NCBI GenBank assembly: GCA_030549775.1
Contig: CM060174.1
Span: 53,818,707 to 53,882,706 of the forward strand
Reading direction: 5' to 3'
Origin: Tamarix chinensis
Taxonomy: Eukaryota; Streptophyta; Magnoliopsida; Caryophyllales; Tamaricaceae
DNA: 64,000 nucleotides
Part shown: in pieces, positions 25,401-38,517 of the stretch
How positions within the stretch are numbered: position 1 is the first letter of the stretch
How the letters are laid out: every line of letters begins with the position of its first letter
Made by a program: the position numbers and the translations under genes
Notes under the pieces: generated by a model
Database searches by the model: none
What the model was told of the DNA's origin: nothing
The model's input: only the letters and a program-made list of their open reading frames with translations

Positions 25401-28400
25401 AGGTGTTTGTAAGCGATGACACAAAACGCAAACATGGATATACCTTGCAACCTGGAGCACCGATCTCAACGTGGGTGTTTGTAGGCGCTGACACCAACGC
25501 AAAATGAGGCAATTCAAACCTTCCAGTTGTGTGTTTAGACGATGACACTAAATACAAGGGATAAACCCACCAATCATGGCTTATCCTCTACACAAGCACC
25601 GATACCATAATGGTCTGCCACAGTATTATTCCTAATCCTATGTACAAGCCACAACCTAGTAGGACGAAAAAGGTACTGAGTGAAAGAAGATGAAACTTCG
25701 CCAATCATAGCATACCCTCTATAAGAACACTAACACCATGAGAGTCTGCTACAATATTATTCCTAATCATGCGTACAAGTCACAACATAGTAGTACGGGA
25801 AAGGTATTGAGTGAAAGGAAAGTAAATAGCGTAAGGCAACCAAACTACTAATTTCCGGCAACCAACCTGAGAGTTAGAGAAGAAGGATTGAAAGAAATCT
25901 TATTTCCACTATATAATTAATTTGTGATTTCACAATTCGAAACAAAATTCCACAATAATCCAAGTAGGTGATTCCAAATATTGCCAAGGACACAAGTTAC
26001 CCAAACAACTGTTTTATCTTTCTTAATTTCATTATTATTAATTACCATGTGATATCACAATTCACAATTGCAATTTTATTAGCAACCAAACGGGTGTTAC
26101 CAAGTGATAACACTAAGCACAACACAAGGCATGCAAGTCACCGCTTAGTGTTTAGAGATGACACCACACTTAACCATTCAAGGCGCCACAATATTATCAT
26201 CTTGATCCATATTAATTTCAAGTTAAGCATGGTTGAAATCATATTAAAATATTGTAATTACATAGAAATATTAATATAGAAGGCCCAAAGGAAGAACAAT
26301 AATTAACAAGCAAACACAGCAAAATACAGGCGTACCAGTCAACCGTCTCCAGGACAAGTTGATTGGTCTGGTCACACCAAACCCTAGAGAACAACAAAGT
26401 GAAATCAATCAATTGGTTGGTCTAATCGATCGATTGTTCAATGGGTTTGACCAAATTGGTCGATAGCTCTAAGTAGAGACTAGGCCACTCTAGTCACAAG
26501 GCAATCAGTTGATAGGTTTGATCAAAACTAGTCAATTGGTTCATCAAACCAATAGGTTGTTCTCGTAACCACTAATCAAAAATTTCAAACCGAGTGACTA
26601 TTTACACAACCAGTCGATTGGTCCAACAAACTTATCGAATGGTCTGGGTAAAACAACACCTACACCTACGATCCACTCCGGCAGAACTTCACCAAAATTT
26701 TCCAAATTAATCCTAACATGCTTCCATAAAGAGATATACTCCACACATAGAATCACATCATACGTGACATAAATTGATAATCTATAGGATCATGCCCAAC
26801 ATTGCAATTCTTGCTTGAATACAATAAAAATCACAACTCATGCCTCAATTCATCAACATGGATAAAATAATATATAAATCATGTTATCATCAATCCCATC
26901 TCAAAGAAGTAAAGAGAAACAAGTTATACTACCAAGCTCATATGAAAACATGCTTAAGACCTCGAATATCTAGATCATCTTCTGAGACTGAATTAAGGAC
27001 TCAACATCATACTATGTTCACAACCTTCATGCCAAGGCCAAAATGGCTAAATCATGCTCAACACCCCATAATCACATCCTACTCATGCTACTATTGTTAA
27101 TAACATAAATACATCCTAAACATGCCCACCAATCAATTAGCACCATACTTTCATGGTTAATTCATCAAATTCACGCTTTGAGCTAAAATAATTAAAGCAT
27201 ACTGACATATTCAGTGTCAAGGAAGAATCAACAAGAACCACATCGACATTTAAACCAAGTTCATAAAATCATGTATACATCAACCATACATAGATATCCT
27301 AGATTCACCTCAAAGGTCCTAATGACCACATGTTACTAAACTCGACCAAACATGTAATTCATAGAAAGCTAAAGTATGGAGTTAGATGATCATATTAAGC
27401 CTGTTTGATACATAGAACCTCCTTAATTTAGCTACCAAACTTCCAATGTAAACACATGATCCACACTTATGGATAATGATCCAAATGACACATCTAATGC
27501 TTACAACCATCTATATTCATGTCGCATATCTTGATCAATTATATATAATAAGTCATGCTTTTCCATAGGAACATACTGAAAAATTAGATATCAACTAATA
27601 CAAACATGGACACCGAACCTCATCATATAATAGGGATTTGTCATACCTTAAAACAAACCATGTAGCAAAGAGAAAATACTCCTAACTTGATGGCTTACTA
27701 CAAGATCCTTGATTATCTAAGGAAATCAAGAATCCAAAAATAAGTAAAACATACTTTAAAATTGATTGAAGCAAGAAAAATAGAGAAGAATTATAGAGTT
27801 ATAAATTCTCAACCTTAACCCACAAGATAGATAGCCAAGAGTAACAAAGAGCAAGAGATGTTCAACTTTCTCTAAACTCTAATCCTCCTTTGTTTATAGA
27901 AACAAAGAGGAACTAAAGTAAAGATTAAGGAGGGAAATTTGAACCCAAACAGAAGAATAGGGGGTAAGGTCTTGGTTCTCTACTGGAACAAGTAAAGGAA
28001 AACAAAGAAAAGAGGTCCTCCACACTTAGCAAAATATGCTAAAGGAAGGGGAGAGGAGGGAGAACAAGTGAAGAGAATTTAATGGGTGTGTTGAAAGGAG
28101 AAGAAATTAGATGAGGAAGGCTAGAAAGGGTCTGCTGGTGGACCAAAAAGGAAGGAAGAGAAAGAATAGGGAGTTGACTTATAAGGGTGGAATGGGGTGT
28201 TGGGTAAAATGGTGTGAGGAAAATAATTGATGAAGCATGGGATAGGAAGGGTGAAGTTAAGCAAAAATTAGACCAAGACAGAGCAGCAATAGTGGTAAGG
28301 GGTTCTACACGAGCCAGAGGAGAGAAGGAGAAAGTAGAAGGAGAGAGGAGAGGTGGTTGGTGAAGAAAAGTACCTCAAAAGTGCTTTTGGGAGTTTTTTA

Positions 28401-31400
28401 GCTAAATAAAATCATAGAATAATCTAGATAATGTGAAAATAATCTCAAAGCTTTAAAATATGCTAATTAGTACCAAGAGATTCTAATTTAAAGTTTTCAT
28501 AAACATTGGAAAGGGAAAGGAGAAAAAGAGTATGGATTTGCAACCTAACCAGTCAACTGGTTCTGGGGGAAATGAAAATGATGGTTGCTGGATGTACCAA
28601 TCGATTCGTTTGAGAAACCAATCGACTGATATCACTGAAATTTCACATTTTCACTCAATTTTAAGTTCTTTCTAAAACTAAAACCACTTTATTTTATATC
28701 AACATAATTTTAAATGCATTTTTGAAGAATTTTGGGATGGGGTATTATACTTGTAAACCCTAACCCTAATCCCCACAATTCATAATCAATCAATTCCTCC
28801 TGTACCATCCCTTGAGTGCATGTCGGGAACTAGTGAATCTTCCTGTGACTGTGCTACAGCAAACTTCTTGACAACAAACTAAGGACATTTTTTCCAGGTT
28901 TGAATTTTCTCATCTTATCTTATTTGATTTGATTAATGTTGATCTATGATTAATACTTATGAGAATTAAAGTAACTTATTATTATTATATTATAATTAAG
29001 AATACTTATAATAACAATTCTAATAAATATTATCATAATTATTATTTTAATTTATGGTAATATTTGTATTATTATTACTTCATTTATGCAAATAATAACT
29101 ATTATATTGATTACAATATTCATGCAAACATTATTATAATATTTATTATAATAACTTATTGTAAATATAAATGTAATTATAATTACAATAATAACAATAA
29201 CAATATTAATAATAATAATATTTATAACAATAATAATATTATAATTTTGTATTTCTTAATATCATTATTATAAATAATAACATTATTGTTATAAATGATA
29301 ATATTATTATTATCTTAAATAGTGATAGTATTGTAATTATTTTTGATAAATATGATATTATTATTTATAATATTTTTATTGAATATAATTATTATAATTA
29401 ATAATATTATTATAAATAAAGATAACAATAACATTAATATTAATATTAATAATTTAGTATTATTATAATAGTAATAATTACTATTACCTAAAATGATTTG
29501 ATTGATATCGATTTGATCTATATGATTAGATCTGATGTAATATGAAAATGAAGGTAATGAAAACAGGGCCTCATTGTGTGAATAAAAAAAATGGAGAACT
29601 TGAGGAGGCAAGGCTCTAGAGTAGACGGTCACTAATGACCCATCTCCACCATGTACACTTGCGTCCACCAGTCTCAGTGCGCCCCAACCCTTCTCCTCTA
29701 TTTGTTGTCGTTACACAGCACCTAGCCTCAACGAGAGCTTTAGTCACTTCGCCTATTCGTGTTTGGCTATGATATAATGCACTAAATTATGGTAAAGCTA
29801 TCACATCATGTGTGCAAGCATACAAAGTTGTCCAAGTAATATAATAATGTGTAAAGTATCGTCCTATAGACTCTGAGATGTGATATGTTGCAGGATAATC
29901 AAAACTGTAGGGCAAAAACAATAATAGAAATTAACAATAAGAATGATCTATCACGACCATGAATTTTATGCCCAAGGATAGAAGAACAAGATGACTCAAA
30001 AGAAGAAATATAAGTTAATTGCCAAGAGTTGGTAAGGATAAGAAAAATCAGTGGAAGGAGATTTGAGGAAGGGACTCTTAGTGAACGTATGTTGTTTAAC
30101 ACTTAGACACTGCCTTACAAGGTATCAACATTAGACAACCCACTCGGTACTATCCACATGTCGGGGTAGTTTATACTCTCAGTGAACCTTCACATATGTA
30201 TACGAGTAAGTCAAAGTGATAATGTTAATGCCTAATCCTAAACATGTGTCCATGCTAAATTGCACACCTGTTTGATTGATTCCATCAAACTTGTCTCCAT
30301 CAATCATCACTTGACTAGTTGGATGACATTTGTGGCTAACAAACATCAATCCTAACACCAAAAAATGAAATACCCATATTACACAAGTGCATTGCTACAA
30401 TATTCAAGTGTTTACAATGCCTGTATCATTTCAATCCTCCCCAAAAAAGAGTTCAGCTCATGTTGGACCTCGTTTTCTAAAAATAGAGTAAAAGAATTGG
30501 GGAAGAAGGGAAGAAAAGGAAGTAGGAGTAGAATGGAGTACACCCACCTCCAACTTCACTCTGTCTTTAACTCTTTTACTTAGTTGTTTCTACTTATTGT
30601 CCTTCCTCCGGTTCTCCTTATCTCAATCCAACTATCCTCTTTCTGCATTGGTTTTGTTGTCCTTTTATAGAACGAAGGAAAGGATTGAGTAGGACGTGTA
30701 ACTCTCAGTGAAATGCCAACTTGTAGAGGCCGTTAAACCTCAAGGGGGACAAACAAAATCTTTTTAGTTGTGTTTCTATAAAGGCGGTTGTCGATAGTGT
30801 CATGACAGTGATAATTGTTTCTTTGCTTTTTGTTTCTGTGCATGTCTTATGGCTTGTTCACTCTATGGAATGTCCTTACCATGTGAGATCCCGTTGCATG
30901 AAAAGGTTAGATTTCGATCAAAGCTCCAATAATCATTAGTATTTAATGCAGAGTTTTGTTTACTTGGGACATTAGTGCCAAGTTTCCATCAACATGTGTG
31001 TTATTACTCTATTGGGTAGTAAAAACAAGGAATAAGCACCACCCTTCATCCAATGACTACAAAAACACATAGAATTACTAAAAAAGGCCAATAATTATAC
31101 ATGAGAGCTATCACTGACCCTTCGTTGCTGCTCACTAATCTTTTGCCAACCTCCTTGTCAACCCTCTACCACTGCAATAGTTCCGCCACCAAAAACTCTT
31201 GCTGCCATACTAAAGAACACAAACACCACCCCCTCAACCTTGATTATCCCCACTGCGACCCTACCTAGCAGTTGTTGATCACCCCACACTGTCACTCAAC
31301 CACCAGCGGCCCTCATCACTACTTCAACACCTCCCCCACAATTTATTAACCATTTTAGCATCAACAATAGGCCCTTAGCAACTTCGTCATGGCCCCCCAA

Positions 31401-34400
31401 GGCGAGCGCCCTTGCATACCTCTCTTACCTATCCCTCCTAAATCACCGGTTGTCATAATTGTGGTTTATGCCAAGCCCCCGCTACTACCCAAAACTCCAT
31501 GGAAGCCCATTATCACTAACCTACTGTAACAAATCCAATTTACCAGCTAAAAAATTTTTGTTTTGCGAAAGTGTTAGTTACCAAATTATTGGGTTTTACC
31601 ATCACAATTAGCATATGTCCGACTCCCTCGCCTCTCTTATAATAAGTGCTAAAGTTGAAACAAACCATAACTAAAGTAACTCAGCGGAAATAGAATAATA
31701 TATAATTGAATTTATTGATCAATGTTGTAGTACAACAATATAACCAAAATACAGTAAAGGGACATAAGAGTCCAACAGCAAATCGATCATAACCAAAAAT
31801 TAGTACCCGAAGGTACGATACCGGTTTGTCCTAACTCTTGACCCGAAGGCCCATTCTAAAAATGGAACCTCTTTCTAAGGACTCTATTTATCATTTCTGG
31901 TCTTATATGCTTCATGTCACTCCATGGCCCTCACGTAATCATGTGCAAAAGTATTATCGGTACAACTTCCTTGTATTGAGTAAATCACAATACCTTACAA
32001 GAGGTAGCATACCCACATTTCACATAGTAAGAAAATCCGAAAAGTATACTTGAGCATAAAGCAAGTACCATAACCACAAATAATATTTATGGAACAACAT
32101 ATATAAGCTTCCAATCTCAAACTCAACAGTAAAATATACCAGTCAACTTCTCATCATTTCAAAGTACAAAGTTATATTTGATTAGTTAAATGCATTTTGA
32201 ACACAATGGTAGGGCACTGAGGCAACTACCAAAACAACAATCCAAAACAATACAGGGTAGGGCACTAAGGTGACTACCAAACCAACAAATCCAATACAAT
32301 ACCAAGATAGGGTACTGAGACAACTACCAAACCAACAAATCCATTTCTTTCATTTTATTACATAACATAGATTTCCATTTTTACTTATTCGAGGGGGATA
32401 TAAATCAACCCAAGGACATAGCGGTATACCTGGTCATATTGGCGTCTGAAGGCAACACAATATCCTTATCTTGAATCCAAGGACACAACGGTATGCCTGG
32501 TCATACCAGTGCACGAAGGCAACACAGTATCCTCTCAACCTTAGTCACTAAGTTCTTAAGTATTAATATCCCCTATAAGGCCCGTAGGTCGCCTATAGAG
32601 TAGAATATAGCCTTAAACTAGGACATGGTGGCACCCTAGTACCAAAATAGGGCTAATGGCTCACCTCTATGGTAGCGACTCCTAGAAAGAAATTTATTTT
32701 AACTCGAGATCTATCACTTTAAGTATTAATATTTTATGAGGTGATCACGTAAGTCATATACGGCATAACAATTTTCATTTTCCATACTCAGTTATTTTCC
32801 TTATTATAATCATTTAGATAAACCCTAAGGTCATAGGTCTATGTTAAGCTAAGTCAAAGCTTAGGTTAACCTATCAAAAGTCTAAGGCCAACTTAGCATT
32901 CAATTATTTGTAAAAGATACATTAGGTTAAAATTACCAAAATATCCTTCAAGACCCTAGTTTCTCCATTTTATTCATTTTCATGCCAACATTATCATTAT
33001 GTGAGATTGGTCATGAGCAGGCCAACCTAGCATTCAATTATTTGTAAAAGATACATTAGGTCAAAATTATCAAATTACCCTTCAAGACCCTAGTTTCACC
33101 ATTTGATTCATTTTCATACCAACATTATCATTATGTGAGATTGGTCATGAGCAGGCAAAAAGGCAATATTCCACATTATTTTAGCACGTAGGTAAACTTT
33201 GCATTTTGGTGATTAACTGTATTTTTTACTTTTCATGCATTTAGTGGGTTACACCTACAAAACCCTAATCACACAACTCTTACGTATCACATCTTCCATG
33301 CTGCATATACGTATACATTTAAAGCATAAAACATCATTTAACTAGGCAAATTATCATCTCAGTACATGTAGGGGAATATCTCTAACCTTAAGTCATGCTA
33401 ATAGAATTTATCATAAGCTAATCCTAATCATGCGTGCCTACTCCCATGCGAATTATCATAACCCTAGCTGCCATTAATGAGAAATCATGAGGCATTTACT
33501 ATGTAATTTGAATCATAACTTGATAAGAATAGAAATCCTAACAAAATCTTAGACATGTGGACGTAAAACATTTGACATATTACCATGCATACAATGTAAC
33601 TTCCACGATCATGTATATTATCACTTCAACATGTTATTATTTTATCATAGATGCTATGTTACGTGAAAATCATAAAACCCTAGTGTATGTCTAAACATTT
33701 CTAGCATGCTCACACATAAATTCTACTGTCTTATAAATGATTGGATTTATCTAATCCAAGTTTACACAAAAAGAGGTCTTTTCCAAATTGCTCAAGAATT
33801 ACCTAGGAATTTAACATCCAAACACATATATGTTAGCATATAATATTACACAACAATAATCCAAAACCACTAAATAATTTAAGGCTCACTAACTAGTTGA
33901 ACAAAGCAAGAGGAAGCCAAAGAAAAACTTAACACCAAAGGAAGAAGCTTTCAACCAAGAAGGGGGATGAGCAATGGTAGGTTTGGTCTGTGCTAGGGCT
34001 CCGCGAACAGCAAGAATGACCGGTGGAGTTTACAAATGACAGCAAAGGTGCAACAAAATGGAGAAGAAGAGGTGGCACAAAAGGGTTGAAGAATTGGAGA
34101 AAGTTTCGATTGGAATAGCCGTAGGTGAAGGAGGTGGAACGGCAAGGTCATTCGGTGGTGTAGTGGTTGATACGGTGGGGGTGGTGAAGACAAAAGAAGG
34201 GAGAAGTTGCACGAGGGAGAGGGCAGTTTCAGGAGTTTTATGCGTGGATGGTGGGGAGGCTACGTCAAGGGTTACCAGTGTAGGCCGTAGGGTGTGGAGG
34301 ATCTGTGATGCTGGCCGGTAGGGGTTGGCATTGTAGCAAATAAAAATGGTCGTGGAAGGAGCAAACAACGAGGAAGAATAGCAAGGAAAATTTGGTGCAC

Positions 34401-37400
34401 AAGGGAGCTCGAGAAAAGTAGGTTAGTTGCAGGTTTGCACGAGAATTTGGCACAACACAGGGGGGAGGAGAAGTGATTAAGAAAGGGGTGACATGCAGGG
34501 AAAAGAGGAGCAAAACAAGGAGAGGAAAACATGGGAGAGAGGGGAGATATGGTGCTAATGGTGAAGGGTGATGATTTGTAGGGTAAGATGTTGGGATTGA
34601 GGGAGTAGGGTGATGATAAGGAAATTTTCTAACCCTAATTAGGGAATAGGTTAGGATAAATTAATCGAGTAAAATTTATCAGGTTGCCGAGTTATGTTAC
34701 TCAACGAAACGAATACCCGTTAAGACCCATCCTAGGTTTAAAAATTTAATACGCATCCTCTAGTAAATTTTAACCTATTTAAATTTTATATCTAATAAGT
34801 GGTAATAATATTACACATATCAACAATATATCTATTACCAATTATTCTAAGATAATTATTACAACTAATACACATAATTATCAGTTATAATTAAGGTTTT
34901 TGGAGACAGGGTATTATACCTACCATCCCCACTTAGTGTTGAGAAGCATTCTTGGCTACTAGACTACCTTTAACAGACTATTGTCAGTAGTGGCGAGGTC
35001 ATGGTCAAACTCTTACCACACTCAGACCGCCCTTTGCAGCTTCAGCTAAAACTTAGGGTCAGTTGTTGCAAGTTGCTATTGCCTCACCCATCAAAGTATC
35101 ACTTGTCTCAAGGCCAGAGGAAACCTTTACATCATATCAATGGCTAACCCAAAATAAGAGTCGGGTTATCCAGTAAGTAACTCAAGATATTAAATTTTAG
35201 TAGGATGCACATCAAGATCGATTTTGGATTAGGAAAGACGTGGCTCACCAAACACTCTCCGACTTCAGCAAATCCATCATTTTGGCTTCCTTGGCTCTTA
35301 GTGGCCCTAGCTACTAGGTTGCCTAATCCTTGGTCACAATTCAACACTAAATGGCAAGCTATCCAAGATTCCCATGACACAACCCTACCACCGTACATTA
35401 GATTCATATTGGACAATTACAAGACCCTGAAGGCTAAACCTTGGTCTAAAGTATAACTTTAATATACAATTTACTATAATATTCTTCAAACAAATAAATT
35501 AATATTGAAGTATATGTTCAAAGATTTTAATATACACTACTTTCTATCATCTTCATTTCATATATTAATTTACTAAATTGAGTTGTACAAGATCCAAATT
35601 TAGTTGTCCCCGAAATGGGAAACACTCTTCTGAGCAGCCACAATCTTGGTCTTGGTAATTTGACTTGATGTAGAATGGTTCGTAAGTTAATATCATAAAG
35701 GGGGAATGTTAGGTTTGCTATACTAGTAGACTGCTCCTCATCAAAATAAATAATAAAAGATATGATAGCTTATGAGTGGACATGCAAATATATGACTTTG
35801 ATTTTTGGCCTAGATTTCATAAAATTTATCCTTGGGCTTTTGTTGTGCATATGTGGTTTGCTATGCAACATCTTGTTGGTTTCCCTAGAACCCCATTGAG
35901 TTATACCTTGAGCAGAAAGTGCAATGGCATGTTAGCATGATAAATTAAAGGATGGGCTTGATGCAATGGTACTAGAAGTAGAAAATGGGACATTTGGGTT
36001 GGTTTTGATTGGGTACTTTATGCAATTGGTTTGGTTTTGACTCAGTTTTGTTTGGGTCTATTTCAGGATGAGTTAATTTAATTCAGTTATGATTTTGGTT
36101 TGAGTCAATTGTTAGTTTGAACAAATATTAGATCGTCTAACATATTGGTTTTCGTCAATTTGAGCTCAATTCAAGTCCATGGACTTCAAGTCGGATTGAG
36201 AATGGATTGGGTGAGTCAATTCAGATTTTATATCAACATTACTTGTTATTTTGTTATAGCAAATATGTTACAGGTTCAATAATTTATTAACTTTATGAAA
36301 AAAAATATTATTTAATTTAGGCTAAATTTATACAACTCAATCTAATAGTTTGTAACTAGATATGAATTTTATCTTTTATTTTTACAAGATTGTAAATCAA
36401 TGTGAAATCAATTAAAATGTTGTTATGGATTTTATAAAATATCAAGATATCTAATATGCTAACAAGATTTTAAGGTAAAATGTGAATTTTTTTATAAAAA
36501 AATAGATTATCTTCAAAACAAAATATAGGAATCTTGTTAATTTTAGGTTTAATCTAATGAAGGTCAATAGTCTAATTGTCAAATGTAATTGATGAATATA
36601 ATTTATATTGTTAATTAAACATAAATAATTTTATTTTCATGGTGTTTGATAATTTTCTTATATTTTGAATTTCTTATATTCTAGCAATTTTATGGTAGGT
36701 AGATAGAACATGATTAAGTTACCCAAATATAAAATTCTCATCACTCTAGTTTTATTGATAGCTGAAGCATGAAGGAGTTGGATCTCACATGCTTTTGTAC
36801 AAACTTATGTTGGGAAATTGGTCTATTGATGATTTGGTAAAAACTTGTTCTGAAGTGTATGTTTTTTTTAAGGTTGCTGACCTGATTAGATCATGTTTCA
36901 CTTTAGTTCAGTTTGTGTATTGGTTTATATTTGAGTATGGGTAAGTGTTTAGTTTGGTTAATGATTTGTTATCAGGTTTGACTAACTTTTCCTGTGTTTT
37001 TTCATTTACATTTTAGATCAAAATGGGACATTGTCTGGATTATTTGGTTTGGGTAATCGGTTCTTGGTCAGCTTTGCCTAAATCAAGTAATACATTGATA
37101 TACAGGGGTGAATGTAAGATCAACTTTGGCTCATGTAGACCAATGATACTAATGCCTATAATGCCCGAGAAGACCTGTTTATTGCCATCATCATCAGCCA
37201 TTAAGACTAGCATTCACATTGCCTTTTTAAACAATTTCACAAGAATGTAATATGGCCCAATGGTCCTAGGTACTACCAGAGTCGGACCTTATATCAATCA
37301 AATGTTCATATAAACTAACTCTTGAGATAAATGGAAATTTTGATTTTCTTGTAATGTCATCCCAAACTTTATTGGAGTGTCTTTTATTTTTGATCCAAGA

Positions 37401-38480
37401 CGTTTTAAGGTTCATGTTTAACATTATTCAAGATGGAACATGAGCTACACCTGCAGACCTTGATATGCATGCACAACAATTTCCTTAATAAAATGGGAAT
37501 CAAAAACCCTACAGATGCAAAAGGATTTTCAGACATTTAAGTTGTTTGGACTCGGATAGATCGACATGTGAGCTTTTAGCCATTTTGTATCCTTAGTGGT
37601 GTGTTTCTTCATCTTAAACGTATTTTAAGTTACTCTAGGATGCTATTGATTGATGCAATATGATTCTTCCACTTCATGAACTAGTAGTTGTGGTTGAAAC
37701 TTGAAATTGTTTTCATATTCATTGGTAAAATCACATACCCTGCCATGTGGTTGAAACATTTTAAGTAATGCATAGGTGTTCACGAAAATGTTATTATGCT
37801 TTTGTAATATGTATTGGTGCATATTTGGCCATTATGTTTGTACGGCCTTCTACTAGTAACAAAGCTGAAGGTAGGTCAAATACCAATTTCTTAAAAGACC
37901 TTATCAAGTGAGCAACTTTTCTGAAGAACTCTAGAATGACGCTTTCTAGAAGTTTAAAACACAAGCTTCCAATATTAATTAAATGATATTTCCGAAGGAT
38001 AATATTTCTTTAATGAGGAACAATAACTTCGACCAAGTTAAACTCAATAATTTATTAAATATAACGTTAGCTATTTGTTAAAATAGATAATGATTTTATT
38101 ATTTATTTTAAAAATGATGCATTAGGTATATGGAACTATCTTTTAAAAAGGGAATAATAATTATATGATAACCATAAATAATAAAAGATTAATATTTATT
38201 GAATTGAGTGCTATTATTTTTATTTTTATTTTTTTCAAATTAGTATTAATGGTGAATAAACTATGAATATCATTTATTATGTATAATTTTTAGATAGTTT
38301 AAAATAGTGGTTTATATAAATATATTATTTTCGAGGAACATATGATAATTTAATTAACGGAATAATTTATCATATGGAAATTTGTACTTCTCTTGGGATG
38401 GATAATAATAATAATAATTTAATAAGCATTATTTAATAATAATGATTTTATATATAACAGATATTTGCTATATTGCATTA

Positions 38481-38517
<37 letters not shown>

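Larger units (their letters stand above)
24573..28749 (+). mobile_element. Solo LTR, B-type, 4.2 kb, perfect target duplication
   Basis: It begins TGTAACACCC and ends GGTATTATA (an ACA end mutated to ATA). CTTGT lies on both sides (24568-24572 and 28750-28754), a perfect 5 bp target duplication. It is the reverse complement of the 56548-59818 family member over its conserved parts. It is longer than its relatives, partly because of two tandem repeats (25288-25503 and 25570-25831). There is no internal retroelement region, so it is a solo LTR or a very large non-autonomous unit. Confidence 0.85.
24230..28876 (+). mobile_element. Possible copia-type LTR fragment, split by a solo LTR
   Basis: The two flanks of the solo LTR at 24573-28749 look like one retroelement LTR: a TGTT..TGTGGGTGAACC start, a TATA-like CTATAAATAAGAGG near 24454, a CT-rich leader with TCCATCGCATG, then ACCCTAACC and an end GACAACA near 28876. 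An 8-mer TTCTTGAC occurs at 24237-24244 and at 28864-28871, but it does not sit exactly outside canonical TG..CA ends. Boundaries are therefore uncertain. Confidence 0.35.
31525..34918 (+). mobile_element. Solo LTR, A-type, 3.4 kb, perfect target duplication
   Basis: It begins TGTAACAAATCC and ends GGGTATTATA. CCTAC lies on both sides (31520-31524 and 34919-34923), a perfect 5 bp duplication. It is collinear with 4666-8206: TTTTGCGAAAG start, about 50 bp tandem units, CCCTTCAAGACCCTAG, AAACCCTAATCA, a purine-rich block (33900-34620) and a tail TAATTAAGGTTTTTGGAGA. It carries a private 134 bp tandem duplication. No internal region is present. Confidence 0.85.

Noticed and set aside
25285..25557. 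90-codon minus frame with an internally repeated sequence
   Set aside because: The repetition comes from the 72 bp tandem DNA repeat in an LTR.
33993..34532. Overlapping frames on both strands
   Set aside because: The purine-rich block of the second A-type LTR; reading frames differ from those of the sister copy.
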